A stretch of 40,861 bases of DNA, taken from Desulfobacteraceae bacterium. Its GTDB lineage: Bacteria; Desulfobacterota; Desulfobacteria; Desulfobacterales; JAABSP01. A program made the position numbers and the translations under genes. How positions within the stretch are numbered: position 1 is the stretch's first letter; every line of letters begins with the position of its first letter. The notes below the pieces were generated by a model. The model worked only from the letters and a program-made list of their open reading frames with translations. It made no database searches and was not told where the DNA came from. Below, piece after piece: positions 18,020 to 24,473 of the stretch. The stretch spans positions 1 through 40,861 of the forward strand of contig JAABTM010000009.1 in NCBI GenBank assembly GCA_011389855.1, given 5' to 3'.

Positions 18020-18057
18020 CTCTCTGAATTCAGCCATATAACCTGATAAACAGAGAG
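18020..18057 (-). promoter_or_regulatory. Hairpin at the extreme 5' end of the aprB leader
   Basis: CTCTCTG (18057-18051, minus strand) and CAGAGAG (18026-18020) form a perfect 7-bp inverted repeat around 24 nt. It begins within a few bases of the predicted start of transcription and is followed by AATTTTTG. It could protect the 5' end or act as a weak attenuator. The rest of the leader (17821-18019) shows no ORF with a ribosome site. Confidence 0.45.
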
Positions 18058-18059
18058 CA

Positions 18060-18089
18060 CATATATCATTTGTATTTTTGGCTTGTCAA
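18060..18089 (-). promoter_or_regulatory. Sigma-70-type promoter of aprBA-qmoABC
   Basis: On the minus strand a perfect TTGACA (18089-18084) is followed after 18 nt by TATATG (18065-18060). It is the only strong -35/-10 pair upstream of aprB and predicts a leader of about 235 nt. The stretch from 18090 to about 18356, up to the tRNA promoter, shows nothing else that can be supported. Confidence 0.65.
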
Positions 18090-18356
18090 GACTTTTCTGA
18101 AGTCCTCATTTTCTTTTTTTCGGGGCCTAAAAAACTGAAATCGCGAATAAACTCCCGGCCCCGAAGCGGGACGCCCCTTGCCGCCTCCAGCCGGTGGTCG
18201 AACGGAGGCATGTTCCAAGAGGCGGCTTATAGCAGCTTTTTCCCTCAACGACAAGACCATAATCCATAATAGCGCGGCGTCATCCACGTTTCCCCTCATC
18301 AGCTATCGCCTTCGACGATCCCGTAAAAAAATTCTCGCCCCGGCGCCATTTTTTCG

Positions 18357-18386
18357 TTGACACCCCTGAAAAGTATGCTGTATAGT
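18357..18386 (+). promoter_or_regulatory. Promoter of the tRNA-Lys/tRNA-Glu pair
   Basis: TTGACA (18357-18362), an 18-nt spacer and TATAGT (18381-18386), placing transcription start a few bases before tRNA-Lys. Confidence 0.75.
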
Positions 18387-18399
18387 TTTCTTTTACTGA

Positions 18400-18475
18400 G
18401 GGCCGTTAACTCAGTCGGTAGAGTATCTGCCTTTTAAGCAGAGAGTCGCTGGTTCGAGCCCAGCACGGCCCACCA
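18400..18475 (+). tRNA. tRNA-Lys (anticodon TTT)
   Basis: Complete cloverleaf: acceptor GGGCCGT pairs with ACGGCCC, anticodon stem CTGCC-TTTTAA-GCAG type loop with TTT, T-arm CTGG-TTCGAGC-CCAG, and encoded CCA. It decodes AAA/AAG lysine codons. It is followed 15 nt later by tRNA-Glu and is probably in the same transcript. Confidence 0.96.
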
Positions 18476-18490
18476 GGACATACCGATTGC

Positions 18491-18568
18491 GTCCCCATCG
18501 TCTAGCCAGGTCCAGGACACCGGCCTTTCACGCCGGCGACAGGGGTTCAAATCCCCTTGGGGACGCCA
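18491..18568 (+). tRNA. tRNA-Glu (anticodon TTC), integration target
   Basis: Complete cloverleaf: acceptor GTCCCCA pairs with TGGGGAC, anticodon arm CCGGC-CTTTCAC-GCCGG with TTC, T-arm AGGGG-TTCAAAT-CCCCT, encoded CCA. Its last 46 bases (18523-18568), from the anticodon arm to CCA, are duplicated exactly at 19851-19896. This is the pattern left by a tyrosine recombinase that integrates into a tRNA 3' half and rebuilds the gene. Confidence 0.96.
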
Positions 18569-18585
18569 AAAAAACAGGTTGTTAG

Positions 18586-18620
18586 GGGCGCTGAGGGTCG
18601 ATCTCATCGCCCGTTTTTTT
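18586..18620 (+). terminator. Terminator supplied by the island after tRNA-Glu
   Basis: GGGCG (18586-18590) pairs with CGCCC (18608-18612), flanked by AAAAAAC / GTTTTTTT pairing and ending in a run of seven T. It would end the tRNA transcript at the island border. Confidence 0.6.
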
Positions 18621-18622
18621 GG

Positions 18623-18640
18623 TGGACACAAAGCGGACAC
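18623..18640 (+). repeat. Arm-site-like direct repeat, left copy
   Basis: TGGACACAAAGCGGACAC, 55 bp inside the left end of the island. It matches 19759-19776 at 16 of 18 positions in the same orientation. Placement just inside each end suggests integrase arm-type binding sites; this is inference. Confidence 0.6.
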
Positions 18641-18713
18641 ATAAAAGGCCAGGGCTCAATCATCAGGATATTCCGAGGTAAAAATCCTTTCCTTCTTCAA
18701 GTCGGCTTTATCC

Positions 18714-18825
18714 CAATACCCGTGAATGAATGAGATTCAGTCGTTTTTTTACCCGTAAAACAGCCTTCCAGGCTGTTTGAACAGCCTGGAAGGCTGTTTT
18801 ACGGAGAATTCGTTCACGGGTATTG
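18714..18825. mobile_element. 112-bp MITE-like palindromic element
   Basis: The ends CAATACCCGTGAATGAAT and ATTCGTTCACGGGTATTG are inverted repeats (17 of 18). The core is a perfect 25-bp inverted repeat (18753-18777 / 18780-18804) with a 2-nt loop. The element is flanked by the 10-bp direct repeat GGCTTTATCC (18704-18713 and 18826-18835), which looks like a target-site duplication. It has no coding capacity. Confidence 0.8.
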
Positions 18826-18875
18826 GGCTTTATCCGTCACCTGGATTTTCCCTCTGTGCCGGTTTATATATTTGA

Positions 18876-19514
18876 TTACCAAGACGGGGGCTTACTTATA
18901 TGGGTTCCATCAGACAATATGCATGGATTGTCGAATTGATGCGAAACATATTTTGGACCCTTTATGGTAAACGAGTTTGGGCAAAGGGTCTGTAATTCTC
19001 TATTTTTTCTCTGATATGGAAATGCAAAGCAAACTTTTTTATTAGGAAACACCTCCCTCGCTGTTTTTACCGCTGGCGCAATATCGGTATCTCCTGAAAC
19101 AAGAATTGCGGTGTCGCATTCGTCTTTTAAAAATATCTCAATAAGCTTAATAGATATGGCAACATCAGTTTCTTTTTCTTCGTGCTTTTTTATTTGACAC
19201 CCACAATTTGGACATTTAATCTCTTTTTTTTTGAACCGATTAAGCTCAACGAATATGCCTTGATCTTTCAGACACCTTAAAAAAGTTTTATGCCTTTTTG
19301 TTACGTCGGGATTTTTTGCTTCTAAATGCAAAGCTAGGGCAGAAAAATAATAAATTGATGTTAAAACAGCGTTTTTTCCAAAAAGATGTAAATAGGAAGA
19401 ACAAAGTGCCCTTATGTTCAGCCATTTTGTTGATGATTTAAGGGCAGACTCAGCCTGTTTGACCGAGTGGTACAAGTTGAATCCGTCTACAATGAAAGAA
19501 ACTCTATTTTTCAT
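18876..19514 (-). CDS. NYN-domain (LabA/DUF88-like) putative RNase with zinc ribbon
   Basis: 212 residues from the ATG at 19514. The NYN (PIN-like) fold is shown by its acidic residues: D10 and N13 in FIVDGFNLYHSV, D117 in KETDVAIS, and D142/D144 in VSGDTDIAP. These positions coordinate metal in nucleases of this class. A CPNCGC motif (C101, C104, C106) lies just before the second acidic residue, an inserted zinc-ribbon-like element. Upstream in-frame codons are part of the leader and are rejected as the start. An AAGGAG ribosome site sits close to the ATG, directly behind an intrinsic terminator. It is AT-rich relative to the flanking genes and is the only gene in the tRNA-Glu island. An RNA-cleaving toxin or defence role is plausible but unproven. 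Confidence 0.82.
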   Translation of the reverse strand: MKNRVSFIVDGFNLYHSVKQAESALKSSTKWLNIRALCSSYLHLFGKNAVLTSIYYFSALALHLEAKNPDVTKRHKTFLRCLKDQGIFVELNRFKKKEIKCPNCGCQIKKHEEKETDVAISIKLIEIFLKDECDTAILVSGDTDIAPAVKTAREVFPNKKVCFAFPYQRKNRELQTLCPNSFTIKGPKYVSHQFDNPCILSDGTHISKPPSW

Positions 19515-19527
19515 AGCTCCTTTTTGC

Positions 19528-19559
19528 AAAAAAAACCCGCTGGATCGTAACCCAACGGG
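19528..19559 (-). terminator. Intrinsic terminator immediately before the NYN ribosome site
   Basis: An 8-bp stem with one G-T pair, loop GTTACGAT, then a run of eight T on the minus strand. It ends only 14 nt before the NYN start codon, so read-through or anti-termination must decide expression. Confidence 0.75.
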
Positions 19560-19598
19560 GGCCAGGGAGCCTTTTTCAAGGCCCTTCTGGGGATGATG
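19528..19598 (-). ncRNA. Short structured leader RNA ending in a terminator, upstream of the NYN gene
   Basis: From the predicted start near 19598 to the T run at 19528, the minus strand contains two hairpins. The first is GGGCCTT-GAAA-AAGG-CT-CCC (about 19586-19566), with a GNRA-type loop and a 2-nt bulge. The second is the terminator stem CCCGTTGG / CCAGCGGG (19559-19552 / 19543-19536), followed by eight T. The RNA would be about 70 nt if terminated. It may be an attenuator controlling the NYN gene or a separate small RNA; no known family is recognised. Confidence 0.5.
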
Positions 19599-19604
19599 TT
19601 TATA

Positions 19605-19634
19605 AAGATAGTAAAAGTTGGTTGTATTTGTCAA
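19605..19634 (-). promoter_or_regulatory. Promoter of the NYN leader
   Basis: On the minus strand TTGACA (19634-19629), an 18-nt spacer, then TATCTT (19610-19605). Confidence 0.6.
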
Positions 19635-19758
19635 AGACTTTTCGCGCTTTTGAATATCATTTCCTCCTCGATCAAAACCCGATCAAGAATTCCCCGGCGG
19701 CATCAAAAGGGTTCGCAGTTGTCCCGCGCCCATTGGCGGATTTTGATCGTCGGCAACT

Positions 19759-19776
19759 TGGACACAAAACGGACGC
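19759..19776 (+). repeat. Arm-site-like direct repeat, right copy
   Basis: TGGACACAAAACGGACGC, about 75 bp inside the right attachment repeat; partner of 18623-18640. Confidence 0.6.
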
Positions 19777-19850
19777 AAACCTCATACTCTTTCTGTCCAC
19801 CCATGCCCGTTGTTTTCTATAAGTATCAGATATTTAGGGTGGAGTCCGTT

Positions 19851-19896
19851 GCCTTTCACGCCGGCGACAGGGGTTCAAATCCCCTTGGGGACGCCA
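19851..19896 (+). pseudogene. tRNA-Glu 3'-half remnant (right attachment repeat)
   Basis: 46 bases identical to the 3' part of tRNA-Glu, from inside the anticodon arm through the T-arm, acceptor strand and CCA. The 5' half of a tRNA is absent, so it cannot be functional. Confidence 0.93.
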
Positions 19897-19907
19897 CAAG
19901 AAATCAA

Positions 19908-19948
19908 AAGGTCCGATCTATCCCCGAGGGTGGACGGACCTTTTTTTT
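19908..19948 (+). terminator. Probable original tRNA-Lys/Glu terminator, displaced by the island
   Basis: AAGGTCCG (19908-19915) pairs with CGGACCTT (19935-19942), followed by T residues to 19948. It lies 12 bp after the tRNA-Glu remnant, where a terminator for the intact tRNA operon would be expected. From here to 20072 no gene is visible. Confidence 0.75.
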
Positions 19949-20072
19949 ATTGTCATTTTTTTCCGTCTTTGATAGTTTTACGCCTCTGCGCGATTAGAGA
20001 ATGGGGAATGGGCTGTTCCCATCTCCTTGCCGGTGGAAAATCGCCACTATTTCTTGAATGGGGAGGAACGGA

Positions 20073-20732
20073 ATGAAGAAATGGAAATGCACGGTATGCG
20101 GCTACATCCATGAGGGGGAAGAACCTCCCGAGAAATGTCCGGTCTGCGGCGCGGATAAAAGCAAATTCATAGAGCTGCCGGACGAAGGGGAATCGAAAAA
20201 GGAGACCGCCGCCCAACCGGACACGCCTGCCGCATCGGAATCCGGGGAGGCTGAGCCCCGGGAGAACAATGCTTCGGTCTCGAAGACAGAGAGGAAAGAA
20301 GACAAGCTGTCCGGGATGATCGTCAAACATCATGCCCACCCCATGACGGTTCACGTTCCCAACGGCGTCCTGCCCGTCACCGTCCTGTTTGTGCTGATCG
20401 CTCTTCTTTTTGGATGCCCGACCCTGGAGACGGCGGCCATCTGCAACATGGTCATCGTCCTCCTGGCCATGCCCGCGGTGCTCTACACCGGCTATAAAAA
20501 CTGGCAATACAAATACAAAGGGGCCAGAACCGACCTGTTTTTCACCAAAATCCTCTGCGGAACCCTGGTGACGGTTTTGACCATTTTCCTGCTGATGTGG
20601 TGGATCATCGACCCGGACGTCGCCGGCAGCGGCGGCGCCGCCGGTTGGATCTTCCTGCTCCTCCACCTTTTTCTACTCCTGTTTGCCGTCATCGCCGGTC
20701 TCATGGGCGGCAGGCTGGTGTTTAAGGATTGA
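20073..20732 (+). CDS. Rubredoxin-like domain fused to a multi-helix membrane domain
   Basis: 219 residues. The N-terminus carries a rubrerythrin-type rubredoxin motif, [20 protein letters not shown] followed by VCGA, with two CxxC pairs (C6/C9 and C21/C24) for one iron. A charged, Pro/Glu-rich linker (about 35-85) leads to a membrane region with four hydrophobic helices between about 100 and 216. A conserved-looking H-A-H-P segment precedes the first helix. GGAGG 8 nt upstream favours the ATG at 20073 over one five codons earlier. It could be a membrane redox protein accepting or donating single electrons; the membrane part resembles small cytochrome-like or DUF2231-type domains. The stop overlaps the start of the next gene (TGATG). 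Confidence 0.75.
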   Translation: MKKWKCTVCGYIHEGEEPPEKCPVCGADKSKFIELPDEGESKKETAAQPDTPAASESGEAEPRENNASVSKTERKEDKLSGMIVKHHAHPMTVHVPNGVLPVTVLFVLIALLFGCPTLETAAICNMVIVLLAMPAVLYTGYKNWQYKYKGARTDLFFTKILCGTLVTVLTIFLLMWWIIDPDVAGSGGAAGWIFLLLHLFLLLFAVIAGLMGGRLVFKD

Positions 20733-21832
20733 TGATGATGATGATGATGATGAAAACACGATTGCGATTCGTATTGTTTTTGGGTCTTTGCGGAATTTTG
20801 GCGGCGGGTTGCGGCGGCACGCCCGATAAGGCGGACAAACCGCCGCGCATCCCAACGGCCCTCGCGCAGGTCGAGGACGGCGTTTATGCGGCCATCGACC
20901 GCCACGCCCTCCAGACGCCGCCGGAAGCCGAACGGTCCCTGGACCGACTGGCGGCCTACCTCGTCCGGCCGGCCCGAAACGACGCGGAAAAGGCCCGGGC
21001 CATCTATCGATGGATCGGGGACAACATCGCCTATGATGTCCAACCCAAGGTTTTCTCGGGGAGAAGCACCCAGGCCGGGGCCGAACGGACGCTTAAAAAC
21101 CGTAAAGGGTTATGCGACGGCTACGCGTCCCTTTTCCATGGATTGGCCCGGCGGGCCGGGCTGGAGGTTGAGCGGATTCGGGGATACAGCAAAGGCCACT
21201 CCTATTATCCGGGAAAGCATTTCGACGACGTCAACCATGAGTGGAACGCGGTCAGGATCGACGGCGACTGGCGATTGATGGACCCGACCTGGGGGGCGGG
21301 CGTCATCGAAGGCGGCCGATTCCTGAAAAAATTCGACGCCATCTATTTCCTCACCCCGCCGGCCTATTTTCTGTTCGATCACCTCCCCGAAGATCCGGAC
21401 TGGCAGCTGGTCGGGAAAAAAATGAAACTGGCGGAATTTGAAGCCCAGACCTATCCGGGACGCGCCAACCTGCGCGCCTTTTACAATATCGGCATACCCG
21501 GCGAGGATCTGAGAAAACAGATGAGCCGAAAAGATTTTACCGATTTACCGGAAGTCTACGATTATGAGGATAAGGATCAGGACATTCGGATCAATAAAGC
21601 CCCCCTCAACGGACGGCTGGAAAGCGGAGAGACATATTCGTTTTCCCTGGATGCGGAAGGCATTTCAGGAGCCACGCTGTACAACGAGGGACGATGGCGG
21701 GATCTGGAAAGGAATGGGGGGGGGCGTTACAGGGGAACGATCCGCCCCACTTCCGGCGTTCTGAAACTGAGCGTTCAGTTTCCGGGCAAGGTGGACGAGT
21801 TCTGGCCCGTGTTGATCTACTCGGTCAACTGA
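20732..21832 (+). CDS. Transglutaminase-like lipoprotein
   Basis: 366 residues if the first of seven consecutive ATG codons (20732-20752) is used; which one is the true start cannot be decided. A signal sequence ends in the lipobox LAAGC, so the protein is predicted to be membrane-anchored outside the cytoplasm. The transglutaminase fold is indicated by the triad segments: Cys in GLCDGYASLFHGLA, His in NHEWNAVRIDGDWRL and Asp in MDPTWGAG. The C-terminal about 120 residues look beta-rich. These proteins act as proteases, amidases or peptide crosslinkers; the substrate is unknown. It is translationally coupled to the rubredoxin-like gene by TGATG. Confidence 0.82.
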   Translation: MMMMMMMKTRLRFVLFLGLCGILAAGCGGTPDKADKPPRIPTALAQVEDGVYAAIDRHALQTPPEAERSLDRLAAYLVRPARNDAEKARAIYRWIGDNIAYDVQPKVFSGRSTQAGAERTLKNRKGLCDGYASLFHGLARRAGLEVERIRGYSKGHSYYPGKHFDDVNHEWNAVRIDGDWRLMDPTWGAGVIEGGRFLKKFDAIYFLTPPAYFLFDHLPEDPDWQLVGKKMKLAEFEAQTYPGRANLRAFYNIGIPGEDLRKQMSRKDFTDLPEVYDYEDKDQDIRINKAPLNGRLESGETYSFSLDAEGISGATLYNEGRWRDLERNGGGRYRGTIRPTSGVLKLSVQFPGKVDEFWPVLIYSVN

Positions 21833-21921
21833 ACAAGGCGAATTACGGAAATGAATATCCCAACAAGGCGAATTCAACGGCGCCGCTCGCCATCCATCTG
21901 ATGATGATGCAAGGACGATTA

Positions 21922-22113
21922 TTAATCCCCCAGGGCCTCGTCGGCCGCCTTTCGAGTGGCGTCTTTGTCGCCGAACACCTTTTCCACCGATTGGGGGGTT
22001 TTGACATCCGGTCCGCCGGAAAAATCGAACCAGGGGATGTAAACCACATTAAAATAGTGGAGCCCGAAGGCGATGCCGACGAGGACGACGATGGTGGTGA
22101 TGATCTTACCCAA
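21922..22113 (-). CDS. Small single-helix membrane protein of unknown function
   Basis: 63 residues, TTG start. AAAGGAGG lies 7 nt upstream, a strong ribosome site that supports a real gene. The N-terminal helix (about 4-20, ITTIVVLVGIAFGLHYFNVV) is followed by a short polar tail, IPWFDFSGGPDVKT, and a charged C-terminus. No family is recognised. It is transcribed away from the histone-deacetylase-like gene and toward the transglutaminase gene. The 89-bp gap to the latter contains the 13-mer AACAAGGCGAATT twice (21832 and 21862). Confidence 0.6.
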   Translation of the reverse strand: MGKIITTIVVLVGIAFGLHYFNVVYIPWFDFSGGPDVKTPQSVEKVFGDKDATRKAADEALGD

Positions 22114-22222
22114 GGATAAACCTCCTTTATTGACTTTCTGTTACAGTTCTTGGTAAAAATAAGGCGGCCCATGGGATTGTTCAAGGTCTTCCGATCATAT
22201 GACGCGAATACAGGAGTCCGAC

Positions 22223-23539
22223 ATGCTGCAAGCCGCCCATAAAACCGGTCTGGTCTTTTTTCCGGCCTTCGACTGGGCCATCAGCCCGACCCACCCCGAG
22301 CGGGAGGAGCGACTCCTCTATACCCAGGACCAGGTGTTCGAGGAGGGGCTGTTCGATATCGAGGGCATCACCGAACTCAAACCCGATATGGTCCGGGCCC
22401 AGGACATCCAGCGGGTCCATTTCTGCGTGCCCGATGTCTGGGAGGTGGCCACCGAATCCCATTTCATCAGCGCGGGCGGGGCCAAAACCGTGGGCATGGC
22501 CGTGATGGAAAAGCGAATCGAACGCGGGTTCGCCCTGGTCCGGCCGCCGGGCCACCACGCCATGCGGGTGGTTCACGGGGCCCGCGGATTCTGCAACATC
22601 AACATCGAGGCGGTCATGATCGAATTCCTTCGAGCCGCCTACGGCGTGGACCGGGTGGCCATCGTGGACACCGACTGCCACCACGGCGACGGCACCCAGG
22701 ACATCTACTGGCATGATCCCGACACGCTGTTCATCTCCATGCACCAGGACGGCCGCACCCTCTACCCCGGCTCCGGCTTCATGAACGAGTTCGGCGGCCC
22801 CAACGCCGTCGGAACCACCCTCAACATCCCCTTGCCGCCCAACACCTCCGAGGAGGGATTTCTCTACGCCGCCGAAAAGATCGTGATGCCCATTCTCGAA
22901 GAATTCAAGCCCGATCTGATCATCAACTCCGCCGGCCAGGACAACCATTACTCCGATCCCATCACCAACATGAACTTCTCGGCCCAGGGATACGCCGAAC
23001 TCACGTCGATCCTGAAGCCGGACATCGCCGTTCTGGAAGGGGGCTACGCCATCGAAGGCGCCCTGCCCTACGTCAACGTGGGGATCATCATGGCCATGGC
23101 CGGCCTCGATTACAGCGGCGTGGTGGAACCCGATTACGATCCGGCCCGGATCCGGCAGAGCAAAGACGTGACCCGCTACATCGAAAAAACCGGGGAAAAA
23201 ATCCTGCTGGCCTGGTCGCGCCGGGACGAGGTCCGGGACCACCTTTGCGACGGGAAAGACGTGATGGAAAGGGACCGGTCCATTTTCTACGACACCGACG
23301 GCATCACGGAGCGGCAACGGGAAACGATCCGGATCTGTTCGGACTGCGGCGGCGCCCTACGCATCGACTCCTCCTCCGACCGGGGGGACCGGATCCTGGC
23401 GGTGCATGTCCCCCGGAAAGCCTGCGACGCCTGCCGGGACCAGGGACGCCACTGGTATGAAACGGCGGACGGCGCCCGGTTCGGCTACGCCTATATGCAA
23501 AATCGTCCCGAGGATAAATACCTGAGCAAAAAGCCGTAA
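22223..23539 (+). CDS. Histone deacetylase / acetylpolyamine amidohydrolase family enzyme with C-terminal zinc ribbon
   Basis: 438 residues from the ATG at 22223, chosen for the AGGAG 6 nt upstream; an ATG eight codons earlier has a poor site. The deacetylase fold is clear: RPPGHHA (H111, H112 proton-relay histidines), DTDCHHGDG (D151 and H153 zinc ligands), SAGQDNHYSDP (D240 third ligand) and LEGGY (Y275, transition-state tyrosine). Enzymes of this family remove acetyl groups from lysines or polyamines. Beyond the catalytic domain, about residues 365-438 add CSDCGG (C372, C375) and CDACRD (C401, C404), which look like a four-cysteine zinc ribbon and are not part of the minimal family. The gene is followed 13 bp later by epmA. 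Confidence 0.88.
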   Translation: MLQAAHKTGLVFFPAFDWAISPTHPEREERLLYTQDQVFEEGLFDIEGITELKPDMVRAQDIQRVHFCVPDVWEVATESHFISAGGAKTVGMAVMEKRIERGFALVRPPGHHAMRVVHGARGFCNINIEAVMIEFLRAAYGVDRVAIVDTDCHHGDGTQDIYWHDPDTLFISMHQDGRTLYPGSGFMNEFGGPNAVGTTLNIPLPPNTSEEGFLYAAEKIVMPILEEFKPDLIINSAGQDNHYSDPITNMNFSAQGYAELTSILKPDIAVLEGGYAIEGALPYVNVGIIMAMAGLDYSGVVEPDYDPARIRQSKDVTRYIEKTGEKILLAWSRRDEVRDHLCDGKDVMERDRSIFYDTDGITERQRETIRICSDCGGALRIDSSSDRGDRILAVHVPRKACDACRDQGRHWYETADGARFGYAYMQNRPEDKYLSKKP

Positions 23540-23552
23540 CCGTCCGCCTCCC

Positions 23553-24473
23553 TTGTTTTCCCAGCAGGCCATACCACACCGGGAGATCCTCCGTTTTAGG
23601 GCCCGCATCCTGTCGGCCATCCGCGGCTTTTTCTCCGCCCGCGGCTACCTGGAGGTGGAAACCCCCATCCGGATTCCGGCCCCGGCCCCCGAGGCCCATA
23701 TCGACGCCGTCCCGTCCGGAAGTTGGTTTCTCCAGACATCCCCGGAACTCTGCATGAAGCGGCTGCTGGCCGCGGGTTGCGAACGGATTTTCCAGATCTG
23801 CAAATGCTTCCGGCGGGAAGAGCGGGGCTCCCGTCATCTGACCGAGTTCACCATGTTGGAATGGTACCGGGCGGGAAGCGATTATTTCCAGATGATGGAC
23901 GAGACCGAATCGATGATCCGATCAGCGGCGGACGCCGCCGGCAAAGGGGCCCGTCTATCTTATGCCGGGCACGATGTGAATTTGGAAGGCCCATGGGACC
24001 GGATGCGGGTGTCGGAGGCATTCGACCGCTACGCCGCCGTCTCCATGGAAAATTCCCTGGAAACGGACCGGTTCGACGAGGTGATCGCCCTGGAGATCGA
24101 ACCCCGTCTCGGGTTTCGACGGCCCCTGTTTCTCTACGATTACCCCAAGGCATCGGGGGCCCTGGCCCGATTGAAAGCCGACGACCCGACGGTGGCCGAA
24201 CGGTTTGAACTCTACATCGCCGGCATGGAACTCTGCAATGCCTTCACCGAACTGACGGATCCGGCGGCGCAGCGGCGGCGGTTCGAAAAGGAAGAGGCCC
24301 TTCGCCGCCGGGCCGGCCGCGACCCCTATCCCAGCCCGGAACCCTTTCTGGAGGCCCTGGCCCACATGCCGGCGGCCGGCGGCAACGCGCTGGGCGTCGA
24401 CCGTCTGGTGATGCTGCTGGCCGACGCCGCAGCCATCGACGAGGTGGTCGCCTTTACCCCCGAATCCCTATAG
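23553..24473 (+). CDS. epmA: EF-P lysine lysyltransferase-like protein (EpmA/PoxA/GenX)
   Basis: 306 residues, a stand-alone class II lysyl-tRNA-synthetase catalytic core without the anticodon-binding domain, as in EpmA. Class II motifs are visible: motif 2 as FQICKCFRREERGSRH with TEFTMLEWYRAG (about 80-108), and motif 3 as GNALGVDRLVML near 278-289. EpmA attaches beta-lysine to a lysine of elongation factor P to help translate proline stretches. Neither efp nor epmB is in the window. The start is uncertain: TTG at 23553 has no good ribosome site, but it lies 13 bp after the preceding stop, so re-initiation is likely. Its stop overlaps the end of the convergent HTH gene by 6 bp. Confidence 0.85.
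   Translation: MFSQQAIPHREILRFRARILSAIRGFFSARGYLEVETPIRIPAPAPEAHIDAVPSGSWFLQTSPELCMKRLLAAGCERIFQICKCFRREERGSRHLTEFTMLEWYRAGSDYFQMMDETESMIRSAADAAGKGARLSYAGHDVNLEGPWDRMRVSEAFDRYAAVSMENSLETDRFDEVIALEIEPRLGFRRPLFLYDYPKASGALARLKADDPTVAERFELYIAGMELCNAFTELTDPAAQRRRFEKEEALRRRAGRDPYPSPEPFLEALAHMPAAGGNALGVDRLVMLLADAAAIDEVVAFTPESL

Larger units (their letters stand above)
18569..19896. mobile_element. 1.3-kb mini-island integrated at tRNA-Glu
   Basis: The segment is bounded by 46-bp perfect direct repeats (18523-18568 and 19851-19896) that are the 3' half of tRNA-Glu. It is visibly richer in A and T than its neighbours. It contains one gene (NYN-domain protein), a MITE-like palindrome, a terminator next to the tRNA end, and near each end an 18-bp direct repeat resembling integrase arm sites. 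The original tRNA terminator appears to have been pushed to 19908-19948. No integrase or transposase gene is present, so it is either a remnant or a passenger mobilised in trans. Confidence 0.8.

Noticed and set aside
18066-18299. 77-codon frame on the minus strand upstream of aprB
   Set aside because: It overlaps the aprB promoter, lacks a ribosome site and resembles no known protein.
18434-18640. Short minus-strand frame across tRNA-Lys and tRNA-Glu
   Set aside because: It lies over two complete tRNA genes and is a typical false prediction over tRNAs.
19515-19634. N-terminal extension of the NYN protein
   Set aside because: It would be translated from the leader hairpins and terminator; the family motif begins right after the ATG at 19514.
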